NCBI GenBank assembly: GCA_037013685.1
Contig: CM072888.1
Span: 14,574,216 to 14,638,215 of the forward strand
DNA: 64,000 nt
Direction: 5' to 3'
From: Acridotheres tristis
Taxonomy: Eukaryota > Chordata > Aves > Passeriformes > Sturnidae
The position numbers and the translations under genes were made by a program. Positions 24,656 to 38,015 of this stretch are shown in pieces. The first letter of the stretch is position 1, and each line of letters starts with the position of its first letter. A model generated the notes under the pieces. That model did not search any database. It saw only the letters and a program-made list of their open reading frames with translations, and was not told the origin of the DNA.

Positions 24656-27176
24656 CTACTTTTGTTGCTACAAATACACTGTGCAGTGTATTTTACTTCA
24701 TACATAGACAAATGTAATTGCAATTTGAGATGCTACTTGAGAGGACTTGCAATATCAGAGATTTTGCATATGAAATGTCAGAAAGTTATGAATTAGCTTT
24801 GCATGACAAATCTTATCTTTTTGAATCTTCAGCTTTTTGTGTGAATTTTTCCACTTAATTAAATTTATTCACACTCTTCACATGCTCTTCTTGCTCACAG
24901 TGATGCTGACTCTATAACTCCTCAGAAACTTCCTGTGAGTTTGCTCTTTTAAAGCTACTATGGAAGCTAGACAACAAATCTCCTTTCTGAACTTAGGACA
25001 TACTTTCCATCCCATGTTTATTGTACAACAATGCAAAATACTACATTGCTGCCATGTGAATTATTACCACGTGTTTTGCTGTTATCTAGCCAGGAAACTA
25101 TGTGGTAAATTGCTGCTGTACAACATTGGGAAACTCCAGCCAAAATTCTCAGAATCCATACTTTGTGGATCTGGCAATAGTGATTTTCCTTAGGACATTC
25201 AGTCATTTCCTCATTAGTCCATGTAAAGAGCTCATCATCTCAACTGGTAGTTAGTTCTGTAGGGGGTGTAGCACTGTCTCAGAGGCAAGATTTACTTTGT
25301 CAGTTTTTAACTCTGAGATTTCCACAACTGGGAATCATGTAGTGATAGGAACAATGGAAATTCTCTGATGGACAAACAGGTATCTCTATCTAAAATCCTA
25401 TTTTCATACTTTGTATTTCTTTCCTTCTCTGATATTTTACTCCTTGCAGTTAATCTCACAATCCTTACATCCCTGCCACAAAAACTTCCCACTGCCAGGT
25501 TTTACTTCCTGACAGTATTCAGATAAATACATTTAAAAGACACCTGTAAAAAGCCAAACAAACCCACTCAAATTGTATATTTGGGGTAGCCTCATTAGTC
25601 CCATTTTCATCTGATTTTCTAATCGCCATTTGTGTCTGAATTTTTTTTCTTCAAATCTCTTAAAACACCAAAAATTTACTTTACACCAATGATGTGACAG
25701 ACTATTGTACAAAGTCTCACTGATAGTTCACAGAGTATTTTGGAGTAAATTTTCTTGATCCAAATAATTTACCTGGTTGGAGCTTAAATCTATGAACTTT
25801 CCACATCTGAAACATGTCCTTTTCTTGCATAGATATCATATACCAAGGGTTTTTGTCATGTTAAATATAATATAGAGAAAGATAGGGGGAGACCTGAAGT
25901 TACAATGAAAACCAAGGGTTCACAACACCATGCTAAAATATTTCTAGAAATATTGTCATCTTTCAATGGACATTTTAAGACTTTTCTCTAGTTTCTACTT
26001 TTTTCAAGTAATAAATAGGAATTATATCCATTGAAAAGAGGCTTCTGGTGGTCAGTTTAATATAATGGTAGTCAATTTATTGTCATACTTTTTAGGGCAT
26101 CATCAAATTCATTTTCTGAAAAAATTCCTTGGGGAATGTCTAAGAAGCTCAGAATTTCTATATCAGGAAGCTAACTCAGATGATTCTGTTTGATCTCAGA
26201 AGAGTGCAAGTTTTCAATGTTGTAATGCTGATATTTAGAATCTTTTCAGGGACAGGATTTAAACTCTTTTTTAAACGTTGTTGTAAGCTTTCCCATAGTG
26301 AGGGTTTGAACTCTGTTTACAGTTCCAGACCCAGTGAACTCCAGTTCAGTTTCTAGATGTAGCCAAAGCAGATGGGGAAGTCCTGCCCCTACCCCAAGAC
26401 ATAATGAGAATCCACACTCAGATATCGAACAGGAAGCTCTTTGCTGCTAATGCCACTGTCTTCCCAAGACAATAAGGAAATAGCAGATAATTTTCAAATA
26501 CATAATCTATCTCTCCAGGCTGCCCTCACACACAAAAGTTCTAATTTCAGGTGCTTCATCTGAATCAATACTAAAGTCCCCTAATACAGTGCTTTTAGAC
26601 TTAGAAGGCTGAATTCAGTTTCCCCATGAAAATGTGTGGAACTGCATTCCTTTAGAAAACTGCTGATTTGGATTTCATCAGATCTGCAAACTGATGATGT
26701 TCATCATATGCAGTTATTATCTTGTACCTACAAAATCAGAGGGGTTAATAGTGACCAAGCTCCAGATTTGATTTGCTTGTCTGCATCTCCTTTCAAGTTT
26801 AAGTTTGGTTCTTTACATTGCTGCTTGTCTAAACTTTTAAGTGTTTTTGAAGCCAGCCACTGTTTAACAATTGCCACATTTCCTCCCACAGGCAGTTATG
26901 TTTCACTTGTGGTTAAACTAATCCATAACATGTTATTGGTTACTATGAGTTTGTCAAAGTATTAGTATTGAAATCTCATTCATTTCCAAAACCAAGTGCT
27001 ACTGCCATAGAAACTCCCTAAATGCTGGTAGTTTCTCTATGGCAGGGGACTATTAAAAGAGAAGGATTAAGAAAGGGAAATATTGTTCTGGAATGAGATC
27101 TCATACTGCATCACTGCTGTGGTATACCATGACAGAGGAACACAGCTAAAATGCAGAGACAGGGAGATTTTATTTA
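24656..27176. other. non-coding, nothing recognised
   Basis: No recognised gene or repeat; short frames only (for example 26636-26965), without domain features. Confidence 0.55.
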
Positions 27177-27202
27177 TTTTTTTTTTTTTTTTTTTTTTTT
27201 TT
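27177..27202 (-). repeat. 26-base poly-T run
   Basis: An uninterrupted run of 26 T, preceded by TTTTATTTA. On the minus strand it would read as a poly(A) tail, but the sequence to its right (27203 onward) is not recognisable as a retrocopy or SINE, and no flanking duplication was found. Probably a mononucleotide microsatellite. Confidence 0.95.
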
Positions 27203-28090
27203 GAGTACTTTTGGCCACAATACATTTGGGTTTGGGACTAAAAAAAAGAGGTGGAAAGAGAAGACATGCATGCCTAATACTGAAGTAGAATTTGTTTGTA
27301 TCTAACATATTGGAGAAATTGTTTGAGAACAGTTCATTCTAGTGAAAATATTACTTTTGTAATGCTGCCAAGATCAGTGTTTTCTCATTCATGAATCAGA
27401 GCTCTTTGCTCATTTGTGGTTGCTTTCTTCTCATCCTCTTTCCTTACTTACTGTCCTTTTACAGCAAAAAGCCATCCACAGTTGCCTAGCTAAGCACTTG
27501 CTCAGGTATCAGTGGTGAGGGTTCTACAGAACAAGTCAGCTAGAACTGATGTGCTCTTCTTATTTGTGTAGTCCACACAACTCTTTGATTTTGTGTGGCC
27601 ATGCTGGGGTTCTTTTGCAGTTATTTAGTTCTACTGCAGAAGAACTTGTCTGTCTTCTGGTAAGAAGTGTGGAAAAGGTGTTGAAAGGCTGGGCCTTGCT
27701 GCAGATGTGGGCGGTCCAGCACAAGCAAAAGCACAGTGTGGGCTTTAATTCCTGCCACCAGCTGCAAATTAGGTGTGGGATTGAAGACCAAGTGAATGTG
27801 TGCTTTAAAATCTGGAGGTGCTGGGCAAAAATATGGAGGTTACAAAAGTGTAGGGGTCTCCCTCTTAGAAGCTGTCATGTAATGACTAGATATCATTTGG
27901 ATTATGAAAATATTAGTCTGTCACTACAGCTATCCAGGGGTTGCTTTTCTGAGATGGATTTACTGGTTCTACCTAATTCTGTCCATATGAAACCTGAAGA
28001 CGCCTGACAATTACATAGCTGTGGATGTTCTGTGCAGGAGAATATTGGCCATTTCATTAAAACAAATCCAACTAAAACAAAACGATCGCT
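27203..28090. other. non-coding; longest plus-strand open frame, not called
   Basis: Positions 27549-28007 are open for 152 codons. I recognise no domain, signal peptide, membrane pattern or codon bias, and a frame this long is within reach of chance for 64 kb read in six frames. Confidence 0.5.
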
Positions 28091-28115
28091 GGGGGAGGAG
28101 GGAGGGAGGTAGGGG
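28091..28115 (+). other. putative G-quadruplex motif
   Basis: Four G runs (5, 3, 3 and 4 G, at 28091-28095, 28100-28102, 28104-28106 and 28112-28115) are separated by loops of 4, 1 and 5 bases. This meets the common G3+N1-7 pattern for intramolecular quadruplex formation and is the only such motif noticed in this AT-rich window. Confidence 0.75.
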
Positions 28116-31100
28116 AAAGGAAGGCATTATTCCTTACCACAAAATGTTCCTCTCTTTCTCCTCTAAGCAAATTAACAGAGTAGGTTCTTTATGCATGCAG
28201 GCCTGTGCAGGAAAGTTACTGGAGCACTGACACAGAAGGAAATCATACAAGATACTGTACCTGGTTCCAGTAAATTGTGAGTGTGTGGGTGGCAGGGAGC
28301 TTAGTTCCATGTGCTTTCCACCCCACAGGCAGCTCCACAACTTCCTGTTGTGGAGGTTTCTCCTCTTCCTATGTGGCTTTGTGCACTAGGCTTGCCTTTC
28401 CCTTGGTTGATGTTATTTGCAGCCTGTGTACAGTAAGTAGCCTTGTGCAGTTTGCTCATCCAAAAAGACTGCATATAAATTTGACTTATGAACTCTGTAG
28501 GGTGGCATTACAAAGAATTATCTCAACTAAGAATAATTTTTCATTAGTTAAACAGGAGATGACATAGTGCCTGATTTTTTTTCCCCTGGACTTTTCAAAA
28601 TGTCCCATTCAGGAATCAGGACCAAAGACAATGTTATTTTAGTTCTTTTTGGAATATATTTACTCACTCCCAATGTGTTCTGTTCTTCTTAAAGTGACAC
28701 GTGTTTACTCAGAAAGGAATATACCAATCACTAAAATTGTATATTTTCTGCTTCTATGTGAAGTGGTTTTTGGCAGCCTGAAAGAAAATTTTGAAACTAA
28801 AATCTGATCTCACAGTCTAAGTAATGGGTCCTGGCTTTAATGATTTACAAGCTAAATTACATACCTACTCCCTTTGCTTCTGAGTTTTCAACTAAGGGTC
28901 ATCATGAGGGCAAGCTGTATCTTGCTGAAACATAGACAAGTGTGACCGAACTTAAATTTATACCTTTTTTTTGAATCGTCTTGATTTATTAAGGGAGAAG
29001 ACAGCAGAATGAATGAAAGTGTAGATCAGAGTCAGGACTTTCATCTTTAGTGTGGATCAGATCTGGATAGCAAGGTGACTGTTTTGTGTGGTTCAATGAC
29101 TGTCAGGGAGTAGCAAGAGTGATTAAGTAGCTTGACGTAATGCACATGTAAGTAATTTTTTTAATGATTGGAAGCCTTAAGTGTTTTGACCACTAACATG
29201 GAGAGGTGCAAAAGCCTGTTTGATGACATAGGATGTGGATAAAGAGGATGAGGGGTTACAACATTTTATATATATATTTATCTTTACCTGTCAGTCATCA
29301 TCAACAAGCATTCAGATTCTGTTGACACAGCAGTATTAAAGTTGTTTCAGCTTCAGTAACATGAGTTTGTTTTACATTTCAAGGGATTTAGCTAAAAATT
29401 GGTAATGAAAACATAATACAAATTTCCATTCACCATTTTAGTTTGACTGGTACAGGTCAAACAGCTTTGTATTTTATTGCCTTGAATATGTAGAGTATAT
29501 TATGGTGGGATATTTCATGGTTAAGGCAAACTAATGTTTTTCAAATTGAAGGCAATCACAATAAATTTTTATAATGTAAGTAGCATCAATAACTCTTGAA
29601 AGGCACAGATGTCAGTTGCTTCATTTACCAGATAGTTTAGCCAGGATACTAAAGTTAAATAACAACTTGGCTGACTTTGAGGAAACTATTTCATAAGTCT
29701 AAAGTACAGTCTTCCTGGACAAACTATAGATATGATTTGAACATGTAAACAATATAGATTATATACTCTTCCACCATTTATTTTACTAACAAAGTTTTCA
29801 CTTGCTGTCTAGCCCAAATCCCAATTTAAATACAGAATAATAAAAATATCAACCTCTGGTTTAATGGTGATACTAACTGTGAGCTACTAAGTCTACCTTT
29901 TAGCCCATTAAGCCTTTATATAGTTTAAATAGTCTTTATGCGAAATACTTTGGAAAGAATGAGAAAGTTTACAGATTTTGATCCTCTGTGCAAATCTGCT
30001 TGAGAATTTTGTTTAGTTACAAAACAGAGTGCATTTGGTTGGTCCAAGTACCAGGCACATGAGTCCCAACTGGCCAATTTGTGTGGCAGTGTGGATCTTT
30101 CATCTCCATACCTCATTCCTGGCCACTCTTTTTTCCCTTTATCCAGTCCTCAATGAGCTGCTTCACACACATTAATTGCCCTGAGCAGACAAGTAGTCAT
30201 TTCTGTTTCTATCATAAATGCCACTCAATGAACCAGCCACTAGGTCATGCTCAAGTGCAATGGAATCTTGTTTTTCCCTCCCAAACATCTAGCATCACCT
30301 CCACCCTGACTTCAGCTTGTGTGAGGCCAATGAAGTCCTTTCACAAAAACTCTAATTGTGGTTGGTATAAATATATTTTTTGTAGATTGAAATATATTAA
30401 AATTATAAACATTTACAGGAGTAGGATGTAGAGGTAATTATCAAATTTATCTTTTTTTCTCCCCAAGACCTCTCTCATATTTTTAAAACTGCTTATTTTA
30501 TCACTGTGGAATTAAACAATACTGTCCTAAGAGTCAGCCTTTCTGAAATCACCTAAGGGATTGTATCACCAATATTTTCTCTTTCTTGAGGACAACAGCA
30601 ATTGAAATATAAAGTTATTTGTCTTTCTTCATATACTTTCATCAACAGATCATTATCTATATTCAAGCTTTGTTTAATCTGTTTTTTTAGGAGTGCATTT
30701 AAGAGAAAAATAATAATGAAATGTGTTGTCTATAAAAGCAGGTTAAAATGTTCATCTTCACACTTCTAGTGTCAATATAGATTTTAATTGGAAAAAATAA
30801 TCAATAAAATAAGTTACTAAAATACTGCAAAACAAATAGAATAAGCTTCTGGGAGATCTTCATGCAGAAGATATTGCAGATTTTTTGGGTACACTTTTTG
30901 AGTCACTACTATGAAAAGAGTCTTTCAGATGGAGAAGATCATCAGACGTAAAGCCATTAACTTCATGTGTGGTTTTTTAGCTTTTTTTGTAGTCTTTATG
31001 AAAACTAGGGAAGACTAATTTTCTTTTACATAAGATTCTTTTTGATAGAAGACTTTTAAATTAGCATAACGATGCCCTAGCATTTTAAGCTTATTTGAAG

Positions 31101-33239
31101 TATGTTGCACATCTGAAATGACTGAGAACCATTGGCTTGAACAGACATTACCTAACCCTGCAAAGTCTGTGTTTGTGGAATTTGATGAATATATGGAGAA
31201 ATACGTTGAGTGCAGCACTCTTTCCATTGGCTTAATCAGTCCTATGGAATTACCTCACCTTGATGGTTCTTCCTCTAGCAGCTTCCCTTTGAGAAATTTC
31301 CTTGCCTTCAGGCAATAGATCAATTGTGACAGTACCAATCTCTTGCAGTGACTGCTGCCTCACTTTGTAGCTTGTGCCACACACTTCTGTGGCCTGTTTA
31401 CACTATGTGGCTTGGGATGCAGTCTTGGGCACAGAAGAAAAGCTGCAAAGCCAGTTAAACTGATGTTCTTTGTTTAAAACATGGTGCAGAGCTCTAAACA
31501 AGTTGTAAAAGAGGGAGCCAAGAAACAAGGACCATCTAGCAAATCAGGTATAAAGCAGGATTGGAATTTAAGTCTGCTGCATTGTGATTTTATGTTCTTT
31601 TTACTGTATCATCCTTTTTTCCTGAGTTCTGGCTAATCGTTATCAAACCGTGTTACTGACATGCAACTCCTGGGCCAATACATTGCAGAGTATCAGTAAT
31701 TGAACGAAAATACGTTAGAAAGCAAGGTGAGAAAACTGTTGGGTAAAATGGTGAGTTAGTTATATTTTTTATATAGGATTGTGGAAAATTAAGCTTGTTG
31801 TTGGTATTTATCTTTAAAAAATTCCATAAAGGCCTTGCTGGGAATCACTGTGGAATGAATATTTGTCAGACTGGCAATATTTGGTTGAGGAATGGCTGCA
31901 CGGAGTTGCTACTCACAGGGACATTTTGCTGAGGCTGCAAGAAAGGACTTTAAGAATATTTGAGACTCACCCATTAAGGAAGCTAGACACAGGACTAGTG
32001 GGAAGGTGAAGCTGAGGAAAAGATCAAAGTGCTTAAAACCCAGCAGCTTCTGAGAAGGAGGATTAAACTGAGACCTGCAATAAAACTTTTCTCTGCCTGA
32101 GAGTTTTAAAAGGAGATCTGCTATGACATTAATTTAGTCATTACTTCTTAGCTGTAAATAATAACCAAAAGTTTATGAAATAACTCTACAGTGACAAAGT
32201 GTGGCTGGAGACTGTGTCTTGAAAGAAGGTACAGAATAACTTCAAGGCTCTTAAATCCAGCTAATATTCCACAGGCATTCTTTCTATTCTCAATTACACT
32301 GATTTAATTCTGTTTAAGTTGGGGGTCAAGCTGAATCAAAATTTTGCCTGTGTTTTAAGTTTAATCATAGTCTTGTCTAGGATCTCAAACTAGGGTAGGA
32401 TGAATCATAGTGTGGAAGTGCCCATCTCTCTGAATCTACTAGAAATGGAGCTTTGCTTGTACACTTACACCAGCTGAAGTTATTAGAGTTAGGTGAGATG
32501 AATGTCATTCATAATGTAATAACACATATGTAATGTCTATAAAAGGCTTGTTATTATCACTTATTGGATGACAGTAGACCAGATCTCACACTTTAGAGGC
32601 GGGAATTTTTGTGTTTTGTTGTATGCTTGGCACTGAATGTACATGTGGTATTTAGTAAATACTGTCTGGGTCTGATATCTCCGTAAACTGCTCCTGTGTT
32701 ACTAACGCCTTCGGGTTTTAGTGCAAGCAAATTTGGTTTGGAAAAAATACATGCTTTATTTGCTCTTTCTGCAGCATTTCCTAGGGCAAATTACTGTAAA
32801 CATATCAAACTCAGTATTTAATTAGTAATGCCATTATTTTAAGAGCCTTGCTTAATGTGTTTTTTCACATCCTAGCAGCATTAAGGTTAATTATGTTAAT
32901 TTTTGCATTCAGTGCTCTCAAGCAACATGCAATAGGTTCTCTAAAAACAAAGATGTGTAGAGGTAAATCTTTTCACTACCTTACAAGTACAACAGGGTCC
33001 TCTAAATGCTTTGGCAATGAACATGAAAGAATAAAAAGCTGATCCTGAAAATACCATTACCATTATTTATTTTGAAATTGACACTGCACAGTTTTCAGGC
33101 TAACACCCAGATTTAACTGTGTATCTGAGATAATCCAACACATACACAAATCAGCCTAAAATGTCTTTTCCTTCATCTCTGTTATATCCATTTAATTTCT
33201 TGAAAAGGTGAAGAAAACATAGATTGAGAAAAAGAAATC
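28116..33239. other. non-coding, nothing firmly recognised
   Basis: No exons or identifiable repeats. 32560-32850 has a few CpG dinucleotides and a TTTAATTAGTAATG homeodomain-type stretch and could be conserved non-coding DNA, but nothing in the sequence proves it. Confidence 0.5.
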
Positions 33240-33475
33240 AACTAAGGAATTTTGTTTATTATGATTGGACAGCTGCAGTTGGTCCACTAAGGATCACTTT
33301 ATGTTTTATTTTGATTAAGGAGATACCAGTCTGCCAACCATAATTTGTACAATGCTGCTATTGCAGTGGAAAATAGATGACCTTTTGCAGCTGACAGTGG
33401 TACTAATTAAGATGTCATTGCTGAGAAAAGTTTTCCATCTGTGACATAATCAGTAATGGGATTTTTGGTTGTATT
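33240..33475. promoter_or_regulatory. candidate enhancer-like non-coding element
   Basis: The segment combines two CAGCTG E-boxes (33270-33275 and 33388-33393), a TAATTA homeodomain core (33404-33409), GATTAAG and several CATAAT/TAATG motifs. Its mixed composition is unlike simple or repetitive DNA. CAGCTG is bound by class-A/II bHLH dimers, and TAATTA by many Antennapedia-class homeodomains. The combination is suggestive only: such short motifs arise often by chance, and the case depends on cross-species conservation. Confidence 0.3.
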
Positions 33476-35309
33476 TCTGCATATTGGTATGTTGCCTATT
33501 TATTGCTGAGAGTTGTAGCATCCCCCATTAATATGTGTGAGGTTTAATTCTAGTCATACATTCAGTCAATCACATATTTAGTAAATGTTGATGAATAATT
33601 TGTACATGCATTCAAAGTTAACAATTTTGCTGAATCAAGTTTAAAATTTAGTTTTTCACCACCTGACTTAGTTGGTGAATGATTGTTTGTCCAAACAATA
33701 TTTGTTTCTATTTTGTTAGGAAAATAAGGGTTTTCTTTTTTTGCAAATTGTCATCTTCATGTTCTTGGATCTGCAGTCTTTGCCCATGTGGCCATGTACC
33801 ATTCCTAACCTTTGCACTATCTTTTCATCCTGTAGGAAGTCATGGACACCATACTAGTGTTCAGTTTGTTTCTCATTTTATGCCTGTTTTTCCATCTCAG
33901 AAGACAGATACAGAACAAAATTAGACTATTATATTATTATTTAGTCCTTTCAAAATCGTGGCTAATGAATACAGTGATTGCCTTTTTTTTTTTCTGCCTG
34001 TGGTCCTACCACTGAATTTAAGTATAAAAGACAACAGCAGAATGCCATTCTATAGCCATCATGTAGGTTATGTCATGTCTCTGGATTATGCAAATTTATC
34101 TTGTACTGAGGAATACTTTCACTCAAATGAATGCCCATACATCTATTGAATTAAAGAAAAAAGCAAGCAATACACTACTGAAGGTCAAATAAGAAAGTAA
34201 TATAAGGGGCTTCATTTGCAAAGTTTACTGCTCCAAATAACAGGAGCACGTGAGACAGAAGTGTTTTAATGCCTATTTTTTATTTATTAAACCAATCTGA
34301 GCAGAAAAAAGAGCAGCACCTAGCCTCTCATGAAGGATAAACAGGTAGCAGCTTGAAGAGCTCTGGTTCTGCAGTTTGCCCAGATGGAGTTCAGGTTTAT
34401 TAATTTTTGGGCCATGGTCCAAAAAGCCATTTAAAGATACACTGAGCATATGAAAAATAATTATTTTTGGGGAAAAAAGGACAGTAGGATATGATAGGCA
34501 TAGTGTGAGACACTCTAATGGGCTTTACTAATTGTCAGCTCGAAGGTAATAGTCTGTTGCTATGAAACAGTTGTTTGAAAAAAAGGCTCTAAAATGTTTA
34601 CAGAACAGATGTGTTATCATTGATGCAATTCTATATCGAGGCCAATTGAGAGATAAAGCAAAAATACTCTCAGAAATCAAAAGTTTCTGGATTGCTAGAC
34701 TACCCTATAGGATTTCTCTAGGAAAAATTCTTTAAATATTAGTTTTTAAGTTATAAGTAAAGCCTGATCATTTGATTTTTACACCACTACTGAACATAAT
34801 GGAAGTTTAGCACTTTTGAAATAGAATTTAGGCTTTACTATTTCATCAATAATGATTTATCTTTAACTAAATGTTGAAATACTTCTCAGTTTGTATATTT
34901 TTTAAATTCCTGAGTTTAGTAAAATTCACACTAAGAACTGTGAATTTTGTATCACTGAACACTTAGAAAAGTAATAAAATTTCAAATTATCATTTAAAAG
35001 AATAATAGCACAGGCTTCTGCTTCTATGTGTAGGATGCTAATTTTTTTCAAACTGCTAGACATATTCTTTACCTGAGATGTTTCCAATCAAATATAAAAC
35101 AGGGATGCATGTATTGGTGAATGAAGCAGGAAAGAAACACACATGACTTGCAAATCCCATAATACTTTTATTTCTAGAATTTAATGCATCAAGCACTGGA
35201 CTACATAGGTTTCAACTGTGGATTTCAACCAAAGAGATCAAAGTTCAGAATTAAAACTACTCCTTACTCCTGCTTTAATATTTCCTGTAGAACTACCCAA
35301 GGTTCTCCC
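33476..35309. other. non-coding, nothing recognised
   Basis: No supportable gene or repeat. Confidence 0.55.
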
Positions 35310-35390
35310 TTCAGCACTGGCCAAGGCCATTTAGTGAGGCACCAGCTTAGGTGTAGCTCCACTGGTGTCACTAAAGTCAAGCCTAGATTT
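35310..35390. repeat. possible old amniote interspersed repeat
   Basis: GAGGCACCAGCTTAGGTGTA then GCTCCACTGGTGTCACTAAA resembles the 'accagtgtaactccattgacttcaatgg' phrases of an old repeat common in reptile and bird DNA. Related hints are at 10560-10610 and 49875-49925. The family name is not known to me with confidence. Confidence 0.28.
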
Positions 35391-36784
35391 AATTCCTTAA
35401 GATAAAATGCTTCTAAGGCATTGCTGATGTACTTGGATTTGGAATTTGGGCAGTTTAGATGTAGTCTGGTTTTGAGGTTTTTGTACTACAAAACAGCCTG
35501 TTTCAATACAACTGTTTAAAGTGCACTACAGCTTGTACACACAGCTTACCCTTATATCCCAGCTGTAGGGATAACTGAGATGGAGCCACTGTCACTGCTG
35601 TCTCTGCAGAACTGCAGCGTAATGTAAATAATTTTGCAAAGAAAAATACTGACGTGACGAAGTCTATTTTTATTTGCCATGTGCTTACAATTCTTCAGTA
35701 TCTGGGACAACATATCTCACATCTCGCTTGTACTTATTTTGTGAGATTATTTGCTGTGAAGCAAAAAACCCAGAGCTGACACAGCAATTTAAAATCAGTA
35801 ATGTGACAGCAGTCTTACAAGAAATATGTGGGTCTAGGTTGCCAAAAAAGCACAAAACCAAGAGATACCATGCGGTGGTGAGATTTTCAGTAGAGAGAGA
35901 AAGGCAGCTGTAGCTATAAGCCTGCCAGGATGCTCTCTTCAAAGTACTGCATCTGTCCTTGCACAGACTGCTGTCCTTGGTTGCAGCAATTGCAGGGAGC
36001 ATGTCAGACTCAGTAATTTTCAGTTTATGGTTACATTTGTACAACCCGTCAGTTTTCAGAAGTGGCTGTCATTAAATAGACCAGGCCCTGCCTTTCTTTA
36101 GACGTTTGTGCAGTTCATTGCAACTAATTTCAGTAGGGCTGTGAGGCAGGACCTGTGATATAACACGAAAAATATTCACATTACAGTCTTCCTTGCTTTT
36201 TCTTAGGAACATGCTAATTTCCTCCAATCTTCTGCTTTAAGTCTGCTTGCCTAACTGAGTTTTTGTGTTTATTGAGTTTTGATGAAAGTATTTTGCAGTC
36301 TTCAGCTCTGTATCAAACTACTGTGGAAAAAAGGAGATGTCTGGATCTGTGCCTCAGCAATATAAAACAATTATTTCATGCCATCACTGAATACAGTCTT
36401 TAGCACTCAATCTGAAGTACTGACTGCTTTGGACAAGAACTCTGACTTTTTTTCCACATAATTTTGAATGGAGAATCTGGTCAAAAACAGGATTTAAGAA
36501 GGAAGGTATGCTAGCTGTGATTAAAAGGGCAATGGAATTAAAATAACATGCCAATAAGGCTCTGTTTACCAGAAATAATGTGTCATATATTGTACTGTTT
36601 CTCTGTAGGAAAAAAACCATAAGATTGACCACAGTAATCCTTCATAAGTTTAGTTGGAAGCAAGGGGTTAAATTATCCATTGTCAAGAGATTGATTGGGT
36701 TTTCTGACTTTCAGATGACACTATGGTGATCTCTTCCTTTTCCTCTCTAATTATACCGATATGAAATGTTGATTCTGTGCTGTC
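35391..36784. other. non-coding, nothing recognised
   Basis: Overlapping frames on both strands (35674-35913 plus, 35685-36044 minus) show no recognisable protein. No repeat recognised. Confidence 0.55.
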
Positions 36785-36850
36785 TAACAACTAAAAATAA
36801 AAAATAAAAGTAAAAGTAGTAAAAGTTTTACTAAAAGTAAAAAAGAGGTT
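36785..36850. repeat. A-rich low-complexity tract
   Basis: Repeated AAAAGTA/AAAATA units with an internal palindrome AGTAAAAGTTTTACT (36818-36832). A degraded A-rich microsatellite. Confidence 0.85.
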
Positions 36851-37809
36851 AAAGATACCTAGAGGGACTTAAATTCAGGTACTGGATTTGAGCACTGTGC
36901 ACTTCCCCTTTCGGGACCACATCTCTCAGCCAGCAAAACACTGAGAACAACAGTGTTTGGTGGTCATCAGAAAAAACCCAAAAACCTTTTAATGGACCCC
37001 TACCAAGAACCCAGAGCAATGTACATACTGAAAATACCTACACTTCTAAAACCTCAAATATGAGGAAAACCCAGGAATGAAGAGAGTGTTCCAGCTAGTT
37101 CCTGATTGCCATTAGATCTATTATCACTCATTATTGCCCACCCAGTCTTCACTGTGCACTTGACAATTTCTTTTTAGTATTCATAGAACCACATGCAAGA
37201 GTCAAAACCACAGATCACTAGGATATTTTATTAGGAAATTAGAGTCTTGAATAAGAAATGTGATTCAAACAATCTTCTAGCAATATATTATCTTGACCTC
37301 TGCATATACTTTTGCCAATTTTATGACAGAGCAACATTAAATTGAGTGGGTGGTGTAAGCTAGGAAGGATTATACGGGCCAGAGGGAACAGATCCCATTA
37401 CTGTTGTGTTCCAGATATTTCTAATTTAAGGGTTTTCATAGGACAATAGTTTTGAAATAGTACACACAGTACTTGTTTACAGGAGTTATTGGACTTCACT
37501 GAAACATATGTTCAACTTTCCCTCTTTTTTAATATTTTTGTTTCTTCATCCCAGATTCTGTAAAGAGGCCCTAGCTCTGTGAAGTGAATTATGCATAGGG
37601 TATGTTGGAAGAGCCACATAGGGTGTGTGGGAAGTCCTCCATCTGAGGCCTTTCAAAGCAGGTTCTTCCACAAGAGAAGTGTGGTGGGCTGTGGGAAACA
37701 GAGGATGGCGAAAGGGAGCTGGCAGACATATACTCACATGGAATATATTAAGCACATTCCAGTCACTCCTCTGGGTTTCCCCAATAGCTTGAACCTCTGC
37801 ATCTGACTC
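36851..37809. other. non-coding, nothing recognised
   Basis: No supportable gene or repeat. Confidence 0.55.
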
Positions 37810-38015
37810 ACTTGGTTTTATGACCTCTTATTGCTCCTCCTTTTGTGCTTTTGATGTTCCTTCTCCTTCATCATGTCTTGGTCTGCCCACACTATTTGTT
37901 TCTTTAATGTGCTTCATCTTTCTACTAGCTGAAGGCAATGTGCTTTCCATCCACTATTCATATACCCTTCTCCTTTCCCCTTGCTCTCTGCTGTTCCTTC
38001 TACAGAATCTCAGCA
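37810..38015 (+). repeat. polypyrimidine-biased tract
   Basis: About 200 bases enriched in C and T on the plus strand, ending CTGTTCCTTCTACAG, which looks like a 3' splice site. No convincing exon follows: the downstream frame closes at 38029 after only a few codons. A low-complexity skew is the simplest reading. Confidence 0.55.

Noticed and set aside
27549..28007. 152-codon plus-strand open frame
   Set aside because: The longest frame in the window, but with no recognisable domain, signal or codon bias; one such frame is plausible by chance in six frames of 64 kb.
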